Source of the DNA: Bradyrhizobium genosp. SA-3
Lineage (GTDB): Bacteria > Pseudomonadota > Alphaproteobacteria > Rhizobiales > Xanthobacteraceae
DNA: 64,000 nt
Direction: 5' to 3'
NCBI RefSeq assembly: GCF_004212635.1
Contig: NZ_PSRT01000016.1
Location: 1-64,000, forward strand
Positions 26,739 to 34,671 of the stretch are shown here, in pieces (position 1 is the stretch's first letter; every line of letters starts with the position of its first letter). The position numbers were made by a program, and so were the translations under genes. Below the pieces are notes generated by a model. It did not search any database. It was not told where the DNA came from and saw only the letters and a program-made list of their open reading frames with translations.

Positions 26739-27436
26739 GAAGCTTCGCCGTGCTGCTGGGCAAGGAAGCGACGGCGCTGTTCTCTTCGCCGATCGCCTAC
26801 GTGCTGATGACCGTGTTCCTGCTGATCATGGGCTATAGCTTCACGCTGACGCTGTTCCTCAGCCATCAGCCGAGCATGGTGCATGTCTTTTTCCAGATGT
26901 TCGTGCTCTTCATGCTGACCGCGCCGCTGATCACCATGCGCCTGTTCGCGGAGGAGCGGAAGCTCAAGACCCTGGAGGTGCTGCTGACCGCGCCTGTCTC
27001 CGAGGTCGCCATCGTGCTTGCGAAATTTCTCGCCGCGATGAGCCTGATCGTGGTCATGCTTGTGCTGTCGGGGGCCTATGCGGCCGCGCTTGCCTGGTTC
27101 GGCGATCCGGATTTCGGCCCGATCTACAGCGGCTATTTCGGCCTCTTGCTGTTCGGCTCGGCCCTGGTCGGCGCGGGGCTGTTGGCCTCGGCGTTGACAG
27201 CCAACCAGGTGATCGCAGCGCTGATCTCGCTCAGCGTGTTCCTCCTGCTCTGGATCATCGACAATTTCGGCTGGCTGCTGCCGAGCCCGTTCGACACGCT
27301 GGTGGTGAACCTGTCGCTCTCGGTTCATTTTCGTCCCTTTGCCGTCGGCTCGATCTACCTGTCCGACGTGGGCTTCTTCCTCAGCGTCACGCTGCTGATG
27401 CTGCTGTTGACGGTCCGCGCGTTGGCGCGGCGGTGA
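26735..27436 (+). CDS. ABC-2 type permease (GldF-like)
   Basis: 233 residues with six predicted membrane helices (for example SPIAYVLMTVFLLIMGYSF, FLAAMSLIVVMLVLSGAYAA, ALISLSVFLLLWIIDNFGW). The motif RLFAEERKLKTLEVLLTAPV between helices is typical of GldF/NosY permeases. ATG overlaps the ATPase stop (ATGA). It forms the membrane part of the transporter with the ATPase at 25791. Confidence 0.9.
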   Translation: MRSFAVLLGKEATALFSSPIAYVLMTVFLLIMGYSFTLTLFLSHQPSMVHVFFQMFVLFMLTAPLITMRLFAEERKLKTLEVLLTAPVSEVAIVLAKFLAAMSLIVVMLVLSGAYAAALAWFGDPDFGPIYSGYFGLLLFGSALVGAGLLASALTANQVIAALISLSVFLLLWIIDNFGWLLPSPFDTLVVNLSLSVHFRPFAVGSIYLSDVGFFLSVTLLMLLLTVRALARR

Positions 27437-27447
27437 GAGGCAACGGA

Positions 27448-29037
27448 ATGACCGGCCCCGCCAGATCGAACGTCGCGCTGCTCGCCCTGGCGGCCGGAGC
27501 GATCATCTGCGGCGCACTAGGCTTTGCCAGACTCGGCGAGACGGCCACGAACATCTTGCTGTTCATGGCCTGCGTCCTCACCTTGCTCGCACTCTTCATC
27601 GTCGCGATCAGGCTGCCGTTGCGCAGCGGCGGTTCGGCCTGGCTCGCGAACACGTCGATCGTCCTTGCCGCCATCGCCGTCGTGATCGGCGCCAACGTTG
27701 CGCTCTATCGCCACGATTTGCACTTCGACGTCAGCCGCGAAGGGCGCAACACGCCGCCGCAGCAGCTCACCGACGTGATCGCGCAATTGCGCGTCCCGCT
27801 GTCCCTGACCTATTTCTACAATGCCGGCGATGCAAATGCAGTCAACCTCAAGGAATTGGTTCAGACCGCCGCGCGCAACCATCCGTTGTTCGCGTTCCGC
27901 GCCATCGATCTCGACAAGGAGCCGGGCCTTGCCCGCGATCTCGGCGTTCGCGCCTACAACACGGCGGTGCTCCAGGCCGAGGATCGCAAGGTCCTGGTCG
28001 AGAACGTCATTGATCCCGCCCGCATCGGCTATGCGGCGCTGCGGGTGCTGCGCAAGCGGGTGGAGATTGTGTGCTTCGTCACCGGTCACGGCGAGCCGTT
28101 TCGGCCGTTGCCCTCGCATTTCCATTTCAGCCATGTCGAGACGCTGAAGGGGCACGAGACGCCCGGCGCCGGCGACGTGCTGGAGGCGGCGCCCGAAGCG
28201 CTCGATAGGCTTCAACTCGCGTTGAACCAGATCGGTTTCGAGATGCGCGAGCTCGTCACGGCGACTGGCTCCAGCATCCCGTCGGACTGCTCGGTCGTCG
28301 CCGATGTCGGCCCACGCACTGCCTTTTCCGCTGACGAGGCGGCACTGCTTGGCGACTATGTACGAGGAGGGGGCCGGCTTCTGCTGCTGATTGATCCGCT
28401 GTCGGAGGTCAACGGCGATTTCGAGCGCCTGCTGTTGAGGCCTGTCGGCTTGTCGACCGAGGCGGCGATCGTGATCGATCCCCTCAATCATTTCCGCACC
28501 GACGCCGACAAGGTCGCGGTCCCCTATTATCCGCCGCATCCGATCACCCGGCGCCTGGCGTTGACCGTGTTTCCGCAAGTCCGGCCGCTCGCCGTGGCGC
28601 AGCCGCCAAGCGGCGTAAGCACGATCGTGCTCGCGGCCAGCAGCCAGGACAGCTACCTGCGTTCGCCCAGGACTGTTGCCGCTGCGAGCGATGGGGCGGC
28701 AACAGGGCCCCGCAATGCCCAGCCGCTCGCGGTTGCTCTCGAGGGGACCTGGCCGGGCGGCGCGCCAGACAAGCGCTTCCGCATGGTCATAGCCGGGACC
28801 AGCAAGTTCGCGAGCAACGAATATTTCCCCTATGTCTCCAACGGCGAGCTGTCGCTCGCCACGCTACGCTGGCTCGCCGAGGATGATAATTCGCCAAGTG
28901 TCGCGCCGCAGACCTTCAAGCTGCCGGAGATCGTGTTGACCAGCGGCCAGATGCGCGACACCTTCATTGTGCTGGAAGTCCTGTTGCCGCTGAGCACGGC
29001 CTTGTTCGGTGTTGCGATGTGGTGGAGGCGGCGGTGA
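27448..29037 (+). CDS. GldG-like auxiliary component of the ABC transporter
   Basis: About 529 residues: two N-terminal membrane helices (LLALAAGAIICGALGFA, NILLFMACVLTLLALFIVAI), a third near residue 70, a large extracytoplasmic ABC_transp_aux domain (VTGHGEP, YVRGGGRLLLLIDPLS) and a C-terminal anchor helix ending WWRRR. GAGAGG stands seven bases before ATG 27448; the frame also opens with GTG 27433, which overlaps the permease stop. In gliding bacteria GldG acts with GldAF, while in proteobacteria the role is unknown. Confidence 0.85.
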   Translation: MTGPARSNVALLALAAGAIICGALGFARLGETATNILLFMACVLTLLALFIVAIRLPLRSGGSAWLANTSIVLAAIAVVIGANVALYRHDLHFDVSREGRNTPPQQLTDVIAQLRVPLSLTYFYNAGDANAVNLKELVQTAARNHPLFAFRAIDLDKEPGLARDLGVRAYNTAVLQAEDRKVLVENVIDPARIGYAALRVLRKRVEIVCFVTGHGEPFRPLPSHFHFSHVETLKGHETPGAGDVLEAAPEALDRLQLALNQIGFEMRELVTATGSSIPSDCSVVADVGPRTAFSADEAALLGDYVRGGGRLLLLIDPLSEVNGDFERLLLRPVGLSTEAAIVIDPLNHFRTDADKVAVPYYPPHPITRRLALTVFPQVRPLAVAQPPSGVSTIVLAASSQDSYLRSPRTVAAASDGAATGPRNAQPLAVALEGTWPGGAPDKRFRMVIAGTSKFASNEYFPYVSNGELSLATLRWLAEDDNSPSVAPQTFKLPEIVLTSGQMRDTFIVLEVLLPLSTALFGVAMWWRRR

Positions 29038-30095
29038 GGGCCGGGGCGGCCGGAGGCGGGACGCCCCGATGGCTGATGCCGCTCTTGGCTCTGGTGCTGG
29101 TGGCGCTCCTCGGGCTGCTGGTCCTCAGTGGAGAGTGGCCGGCGCTGCGCAGCAAGGTCGCATTCGCACCCAAGGGCCTCCTGGCTCTCACGCCGGCCGA
29201 CATTCGGAGAGTGGAGATCCGTTCGGATGGTGACAGCGTCGTCTTGCTTCGCAGGGAAGGCGCATGGGCGATCGAGGGGCTGGATGGCACCATGCCGGCT
29301 GAGCTCAGGACGCATCTCGAGACGGCGCTGCGGCTCGCCACGGTGAGCGAGCCGGCGCGCGAAATCCCCGCCGGTGAGCTCAGCCCGGCAAGCTTCGCGG
29401 GCTTTGGTCTGGACCCACCCGCAACCGTCGCGGTCATCGAGGCCGTCGACGGTACGGCGACGTCGGTGAATGTGGGCGCGCTCAATCCGGCGAACACGTC
29501 GCACTATGTCCGGGTCAGCGGTCGCCCCGCCGTATACCTGATGCCGCGCCATGTCGGCGAGGAGTGGCGCGTCACCTTCGACATGACACGCCGCCTGCGC
29601 GGTCCGGCCGGCGCCGATGCGGCGAGCCGCGGCAAGAGCCTGTTGCTGCCGGTATCGATGACGCGGGTCTGGGCGCTCGAGATCGTCTTCGCCGGCAAGC
29701 TCACCCGTTTCGAGCGCGATGCCGGCGGCAATTGGTTCCGCCATCTCGGTCAGCACAATCATGCCGCCGGTAATGTCGTCCATGTCGCCGATTCCGAGCA
29801 GGCCCGCATCATCGATGCAGCGCTGCGTGCGTTCGATGCCGCTGCGGTCGAGACGCGGATTGGCGCTGCCGATCCGTCGCAATTGGCGCGCTACGGCCTC
29901 AATCTGCCGAGCCTGATCGTTCTGGTCTTCGCGCGCGACGCGCCGGCGCCGCTCGCAAGGCTCGAATTCGGCGCCTCCGCCGACAGTCTCGATCGTTACG
30001 CGCGGCTCGCGCCCGACGGTGCCGTGGTCACGGTGGTCGAGTTCGAGATGCGGCGCTTGACGGAGCTGCTGCGCGCGGTCGGAGCCGGATCATGA
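29034..30095 (+). CDS. DUF4340-domain membrane-anchored protein
   Basis: About 353 residues: one N-terminal helix (LMPLLALVLVALLGLLVLSG) and a repeated extracytoplasmic domain of DUF4340 type (VEIRSDGDSVVLLRREGAWAI near the start). GTG 29034 overlaps the upstream stop (GTGA) and has GGAGG in front. DUF4340 proteins regularly follow gldG-like genes, and the function is not known. Confidence 0.85.
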   Translation: MRAGAAGGGTPRWLMPLLALVLVALLGLLVLSGEWPALRSKVAFAPKGLLALTPADIRRVEIRSDGDSVVLLRREGAWAIEGLDGTMPAELRTHLETALRLATVSEPAREIPAGELSPASFAGFGLDPPATVAVIEAVDGTATSVNVGALNPANTSHYVRVSGRPAVYLMPRHVGEEWRVTFDMTRRLRGPAGADAASRGKSLLLPVSMTRVWALEIVFAGKLTRFERDAGGNWFRHLGQHNHAAGNVVHVADSEQARIIDAALRAFDAAAVETRIGAADPSQLARYGLNLPSLIVLVFARDAPAPLARLEFGASADSLDRYARLAPDGAVVTVVEFEMRRLTELLRAVGAGS

Positions 30096-31183
30096 TGCGA
30101 CCGCGCCTGGCGCTGCTCGGCATGATTCTGCTCGGCATCGGCATGCCGGCATGGGCACATCAGGTCAATCTGTCGACCGCACGTGTCGCACTGACCGCCG
30201 CTCGCGCCGTGACCATCGAGGTGGCACTCAAGGGTAGCGACGTCGACCGGCTTGTCGGCACGAAGGTCTATGACGCGAAGCAAGATGCGGTCGATCTGGC
30301 CGCGGTCGACGTGGCCGCGGCATCGATCCTGACCTATGTGCGATCACATCTCGCGGTAACCGGCGTCGGCGGCACGGCGTGCTCGGCCGGGACTGCCACG
30401 ATCCTGGCAGACGGCGACGGCATCATTTATCGCAACAGTTTCGACTGTGCCGCCGTAGTCGGTGACATCGTCTATCGCTCCACCGTGCTGACCGAGAGGG
30501 ATCCCACTGCGCGTCAGGTGGTGCTGGTCGCGCAGAATGGGACGGAGGCGCAGGCGCTGCTCGATTCTGGCAATACGACGGTCACGCTGTCCGCCCCCGC
30601 GCCGCAGCTGTGGTCGACGATGCAGCGCTATCTCCTCACCGGCGTCGAGCACATTTTTCTCGGCTACGATCACATCGCCTTCCTGATCGCCGTCGTGCTG
30701 TGGGCGCGCCGGCTCATTCCCATCATCAAAATCGTCACCGCCTTCACCATTGCCCATTCGCTCACGCTGTCCCTGGCCGCGCTGAACGTCCTCGTTATTC
30801 CGAGCCGGATCGAGGAGCCGGCGATCGCCGCCTCGATCGTGTTCGTTGCCGTGGAGAATTTCTTTTCGCGCGACATCGACAAGCGCTGGCGCGTGACCTT
30901 TCTGTTCGGGCTGATCCACGGCTTTGGTTTCGCCGGTGCGCTTCAGGAGATTGGCCTGCCGGCGAACGCGGTGGTGCCGGCGCTCGCCGCCTTCAACATT
31001 GGCGTCGAGATCGGGCAGGTCGCGATCGTTTCGATCGTGCTGCCGTTGCTTGGCCTGGTCGATCGGCTGTTTGCAGCCGACCGGACGAAGCCAGTGCGGG
31101 CTGCGAGGCTGGTCTATGCGGTCTCCGCGGCAATCAGCCTGCTCGGCGGCTACTGGCTGCTGACGCGCGTCTTCGAGGCGTGA
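30092..31183 (+). CDS. HupE/UreJ-type membrane protein
   Basis: 363 residues: signal peptide ending AWAHQ, a periplasmic beta-rich part to about residue 170, then six to seven helices of HupE/UreJ_2 type with histidine-rich motifs (GVEHIFLGYDHIAFLIA, FTIAHSLTLSLAAL, LIHGFGFAGALQEIG). Related HupE/UreJ proteins move nickel or cobalt, and the conserved histidines fit metal binding. ATG overlaps the previous stop, so it is the fifth gene of the Gld-like unit. A metal role for the whole operon is only a guess. Confidence 0.82.
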   Translation: MMRPRLALLGMILLGIGMPAWAHQVNLSTARVALTAARAVTIEVALKGSDVDRLVGTKVYDAKQDAVDLAAVDVAAASILTYVRSHLAVTGVGGTACSAGTATILADGDGIIYRNSFDCAAVVGDIVYRSTVLTERDPTARQVVLVAQNGTEAQALLDSGNTTVTLSAPAPQLWSTMQRYLLTGVEHIFLGYDHIAFLIAVVLWARRLIPIIKIVTAFTIAHSLTLSLAALNVLVIPSRIEEPAIAASIVFVAVENFFSRDIDKRWRVTFLFGLIHGFGFAGALQEIGLPANAVVPALAAFNIGVEIGQVAIVSIVLPLLGLVDRLFAADRTKPVRAARLVYAVSAAISLLGGYWLLTRVFEA

Positions 31184-31189
31184 TCCCCG

Positions 31190-31873
31190 TTACTGCTTCT
31201 GCAGCAGTTTCAGCCGGCAGCGCAGGGCCTCACGGATGTGTGCACGCGCAAGCTGCTCGGCCCTGTCGCCGTCGCGCGCGGCGATGGCGTCGATGATAGC
31301 TCGATGTTCGCCGTGGCTGGTTGAGGGACGGCCGGTCACCGTAAAGGTGGTCGGGCCGAGCAGGGCGATCCAGTCCTGCAATTCCCGCGAGGCGTTGTCG
31401 AGATAGCGGTTGCGCGCGGCGCGGCAGATGGCTTCGTGGAAGGCGCGATTGAGCCTCGCCATCTCGGCCGCGTCGCTCTCCGACACCTCGACAAAGGCTT
31501 GCTCGATATCGCGGAGCGCGTCGATCTCCGTGGCGGAGGCGTGTGCGGCGGCGAGGCGCGCGGCGGCGCCTTCCATGATCTCGCGCATGGCGTAGAGCTC
31601 GAGCACCTCGGATATGTCGAGGTTGCGCACGATCAGCCCGCGGCCGCCGGCCGGCGCGACGAAGCCGCGTGCCGCGAGCCGGCCTAAGGCTTCGCGAACC
31701 GGGGTGCGGCTGACCTTCAGCCGCTGCGCGACCTCTTCCTCGCGCAGGCGGTCGCCGGCGCGGTAGCTGCCGGCCTGAAGCGCCTCGCAGAGCGAACGGA
31801 ACACGGCTTCGCCGAGCGCGACACCGCCGCCGCGCGCGATCGTTCCGCCTGTCTTTGCCGGACGTCTGGCCAT
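31190..31873 (-). CDS. GntR family regulator, FadR/FCD type, divergent from tcuAB
   Basis: About 227 residues: N-terminal winged helix (GDRLREEEVAQRLKVSRTPVREALGRL) and an all-helical FCD domain (RLNRAFHEAICRAARN with metal/ligand histidines). ATG 31873 has GAGGAAC upstream; the frame to 31903 lacks one. It diverges from tcuA with an operator between, so it probably controls tcuAB and itself. In Salmonella, tcu genes are governed by a LysR protein (TcuR), so the regulator type differs here. Confidence 0.9.
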   Translation of the reverse strand: MARRPAKTGGTIARGGGVALGEAVFRSLCEALQAGSYRAGDRLREEEVAQRLKVSRTPVREALGRLAARGFVAPAGGRGLIVRNLDISEVLELYAMREIMEGAAARLAAAHASATEIDALRDIEQAFVEVSESDAAEMARLNRAFHEAICRAARNRYLDNASRELQDWIALLGPTTFTVTGRPSTSHGEHRAIIDAIAARDGDRAEQLARAHIREALRCRLKLLQKQ

Positions 31874-31931
31874 TGTTCCTCGATGCGCATCCGGCCCGTG
31901 CAAAGACGCCGCTTGCGTCGCCTATGTATAT

Positions 31932-31945
31932 CTTTGTATACAAAG
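31932..31945. promoter_or_regulatory. GntR operator in the tcuA divergent promoter
   Basis: CTTTGTATACAAAG is a perfect 14-bp palindrome of the TTGTATACAA form bound by FCD-type GntR regulators. It lies 58 bases upstream of the regulator start and about 80 upstream of tcuA. A second half-like GTATAT precedes it (31925-31930). Confidence 0.8.
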
Positions 31946-32024
31946 GTACGCAACGGCGCCCTGGTTGGGTATGGCCGCTGACGGACAGAATGTCTCCAAT
32001 CTCGCGTGCCAGCGGGCAGACGGT

Positions 32025-33416
32025 ATGGGCAGCAAGTACGATGTGCTGGTGATCGGCGGTGGCAATGCCGCGCTGTGCGCAGCGATCGCCGCGCGGCGCG
32101 GCGGAGCGTCGGTGCTGGTGCTCGAGGGTGCGCCAAAGTTCTATCGCGGTGGCAACACCCGCCACACCCGCAACATGCGCTGCGCCCATGACGCCGCCAC
32201 CGAAATCCTGACCGGCCCCTACACGGAGGAGGAGTTCTGGGAGGATCTGCTGCGCGTTACCGGCGGGCAGACCGACGAGGTGCTCGCCCGTCACATGATC
32301 CGGGAGTCCAAGGATATTTTGAACTGGATCGTGGAGCAGGGCGTGCGCTGGCAGCCCTCGCTCGGCGGCACGCTGAGCCTCGGCCGCACCAACTCGTTCT
32401 TCCTCGGCGGCGGCCGCGCGATGCTGAATGCGCTCTACCTCACGGCCGAGCAGTTGGGCGTAGAGGTCGAGTACGATGCCGAAGTCACCGACCTCGTGAT
32501 CGAGAACGGCATGTTCCTTGCCGCGCGCCTCAAACGGCCGATCAAGGGCGAGACCGAGATCCGCGCGACCTCGCTGGTCGCGGCGGCCGGCGGCTTCGAG
32601 GCCAACATCGAATGGCTCAAGCAATATTGGGGCGAGGCCGCCGACAATTTCCTGATCCGGGGCACGCCCTACAACCGCGGCTCGATCCTGAAGATGCTGC
32701 TCGATAAGGGCGTGCAGGAGGTCGGCGATCCCACCCAGTGCCATGCGGTTGCGATCGACGCCCGCGCACCGAAATTCGACGGCGGCATCATCACGCGCCA
32801 TGACTCCGTCGTGTTCGGCATCGTCGTCAACAAAAATGCGCAGCGCTTCTATGACGAGGGCGAGGACATCTGGCCGAAGCGCTACGCCATTTGGGGCCGG
32901 CTGGTCGCGGCGCAGCCGGATCAGATCGCCTACATCATCTTCGACTCGACCGTGGTCACGAGCTTCATGCCGACGCTGTTCCCGCCGATCGCCGGGCAGA
33001 CCGTGGCGGAGCTCGCCGGCAAGCTCGATCTCGATCCGGCCGCGCTGGAGAAGACCATCACCGAGTTCAATGCCGCGGTGCGGCCCGGCACCTTCGATCA
33101 CACCATCCTGGACGACTGTCGCACCGAGGGCATCACGCCGCAGAAGACCCATTGGGCGCGGCGGATCGAGACGCCGCCTTATCTCGCCTATCCGGTGCGG
33201 CCCGGCATTACCTTCACCTATCTCGGCACGCGCGTGAACAAGGAGACGCGCATGCTGATGGCTGGCGGCAAGCCGTCGGCCAATATGTTCGCGGCCGGCG
33301 AGATCATGGCCGGTAACGTGCTCGGCAAGGGCTATGCCGCCGGCATGGGCATGACCATCGGCAGCGTGTTCGGACGGATCGCAGGACGGGAAGCGGCGAA
33401 ACATGCACGGAACTAG
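32025..33416 (+). CDS. tcuA: TcuA, FAD-dependent tricarballylate dehydrogenase
   Basis: 463 residues with an N-terminal FAD motif (VLVIGGGNAALCAAIAARRG), TcuA's GGNTRHTRNMRCAHD segment and the C-terminal GEIMAGNVLGKGYAAGMGMTIG. TcuA oxidises tricarballylate to cis-aconitate, feeding the citric acid cycle. ATG 32025 matches the family start MGSKYDV; ATG 31971 is also in frame. tcuB overlaps its end. No dedicated TcuC transporter is adjacent. Confidence 0.9.
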   Translation: MGSKYDVLVIGGGNAALCAAIAARRGGASVLVLEGAPKFYRGGNTRHTRNMRCAHDAATEILTGPYTEEEFWEDLLRVTGGQTDEVLARHMIRESKDILNWIVEQGVRWQPSLGGTLSLGRTNSFFLGGGRAMLNALYLTAEQLGVEVEYDAEVTDLVIENGMFLAARLKRPIKGETEIRATSLVAAAGGFEANIEWLKQYWGEAADNFLIRGTPYNRGSILKMLLDKGVQEVGDPTQCHAVAIDARAPKFDGGIITRHDSVVFGIVVNKNAQRFYDEGEDIWPKRYAIWGRLVAAQPDQIAYIIFDSTVVTSFMPTLFPPIAGQTVAELAGKLDLDPAALEKTITEFNAAVRPGTFDHTILDDCRTEGITPQKTHWARRIETPPYLAYPVRPGITFTYLGTRVNKETRMLMAGGKPSANMFAAGEIMAGNVLGKGYAAGMGMTIGSVFGRIAGREAAKHARN

Positions 33417-34503
33417 GATTCTCGACGAAGCCGACCGTCTGATGACGGTCTGCAATTCCTGCCGCTATTGCGAGGGATTGTGCGCGGTGTTTCCGGCCAT
33501 GGAGATGCGCCGCGCCTTCTCCGACGGCGATCTCAACTATCTCGCCAATCTCTGCCATGCCTGCGGCGCCTGTTATGTCGACTGCCAGTTCTCGCCGCCG
33601 CACGAATTCAACGTCAACGTTCCGAAGACGCTGGCCATTGCGCGCGCCGAGTCCTACGCGGCCTATGCCTGGCCGCGGGCGCTATCCGGCACATTTGCGC
33701 GGAACGGCCTCGTCATCAGCATCATCGCCGCGCTCAGCATGGCCGCCTTCATTCTCGGCTTCGCCGCTTGGAACGACCGCAGCGTGCTGTTCGGCGTGCA
33801 CACCGGTCCCGGCGCGTTCTACAGGCTGATGCCGCACAATTCGATGGCCGCGCTGTTCAGTGCCGCCTTCCTTTATGCGATCCTCGCTCTCGTCCTGAGC
33901 GTGCGCGCCTTCTGGCGCGACATCGGTCCGCCGATCGGCGGCCGCGCCGATGGTGGCTCGATCTTTCAGGCGATCCGCGATGTCGGCGAGCTGCGCTATC
34001 TCCATGGCGGCGGCGTCGGCTGCTATAACGAAGACGACAAGCCGACCGATCGGCGCAAGCTCTATCACCACCTGACCTTCTATGGCTTCCTGCTGTGCTT
34101 TGCCGCGACCTCGATCGCCACGCTGTATCATTATCTGCTCGGCCGCGAGGCGCCGTATCCGTGGTGGGACCTGCCAGTCGTGCTGGGCACGTTCGGCGGC
34201 ATCGGCCTGATCATCGGGCCGATCGGCCTGTTCTGGGCCAGAATGCGGCGCGATCCGGCGTTGCTCGACGAGAGCCGCTACGGCATGGATGTCGGCTTCA
34301 TCGCCATGCTGTTCCTGACCGGCATCACAGGAATGGCACTTCTGCTCCTGCGCGAGACCTCTGCGATGGGGCCGTTGCTGGCGCTGCATCTCGGCGCAGT
34401 GTTCGCGCTGTTCATCACCATGCCCTACGGCAAGTTCGTGCACGGCATCTATCGCTTCGCGGCGCTGGTGCGTTATGCGCAGGAGCGGCGGACGGCGGCG
34501 TGA
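33403..34503 (+). CDS. tcuB: TcuB, membrane iron-sulfur protein that reoxidises TcuA
   Basis: 366 residues: N-terminal ferredoxin-like cysteine sets (CNSCRYCEGLCAVFP and CHACGACYVDCQ), then about six membrane helices with histidines in the positions expected for haem. TcuB passes electrons from reduced TcuA-FAD into the membrane. Its ATG lies inside the tcuA 3' end (14-base overlap), so both are made together. Confidence 0.9.
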   Translation: MHGTRILDEADRLMTVCNSCRYCEGLCAVFPAMEMRRAFSDGDLNYLANLCHACGACYVDCQFSPPHEFNVNVPKTLAIARAESYAAYAWPRALSGTFARNGLVISIIAALSMAAFILGFAAWNDRSVLFGVHTGPGAFYRLMPHNSMAALFSAAFLYAILALVLSVRAFWRDIGPPIGGRADGGSIFQAIRDVGELRYLHGGGVGCYNEDDKPTDRRKLYHHLTFYGFLLCFAATSIATLYHYLLGREAPYPWWDLPVVLGTFGGIGLIIGPIGLFWARMRRDPALLDESRYGMDVGFIAMLFLTGITGMALLLLRETSAMGPLLALHLGAVFALFITMPYGKFVHGIYRFAALVRYAQERRTAA

Positions 34504-34512
34504 CCGTTACCC

Positions 34513-34528
34513 CGGCCGAAAGCGGCCG
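34513..34528. terminator. Hairpin after tcuB
   Basis: CGGCCG-AAAG-CGGCCG forms a perfect 6-bp stem nine bases after the tcuB stop, between convergent tcuB and the acyltransferase gene. No T-run follows, so intrinsic termination is uncertain. The rest of the interval to 34671 shows nothing recognisable. Confidence 0.35.
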
Positions 34529-34671
34529 TCGCGCAGGAAGGCGATCGTCTGTTCAATTGCAATAGTGTGGCGCGGAAGTCCGTGGGAAGCAGAGGTCCGC
34601 GCGATGCCATGAAGCAAAACCACTCCCGGGCATCGCGCCTCGCCTGTTTGGGGCGCCCCGTGCATCTCTCG

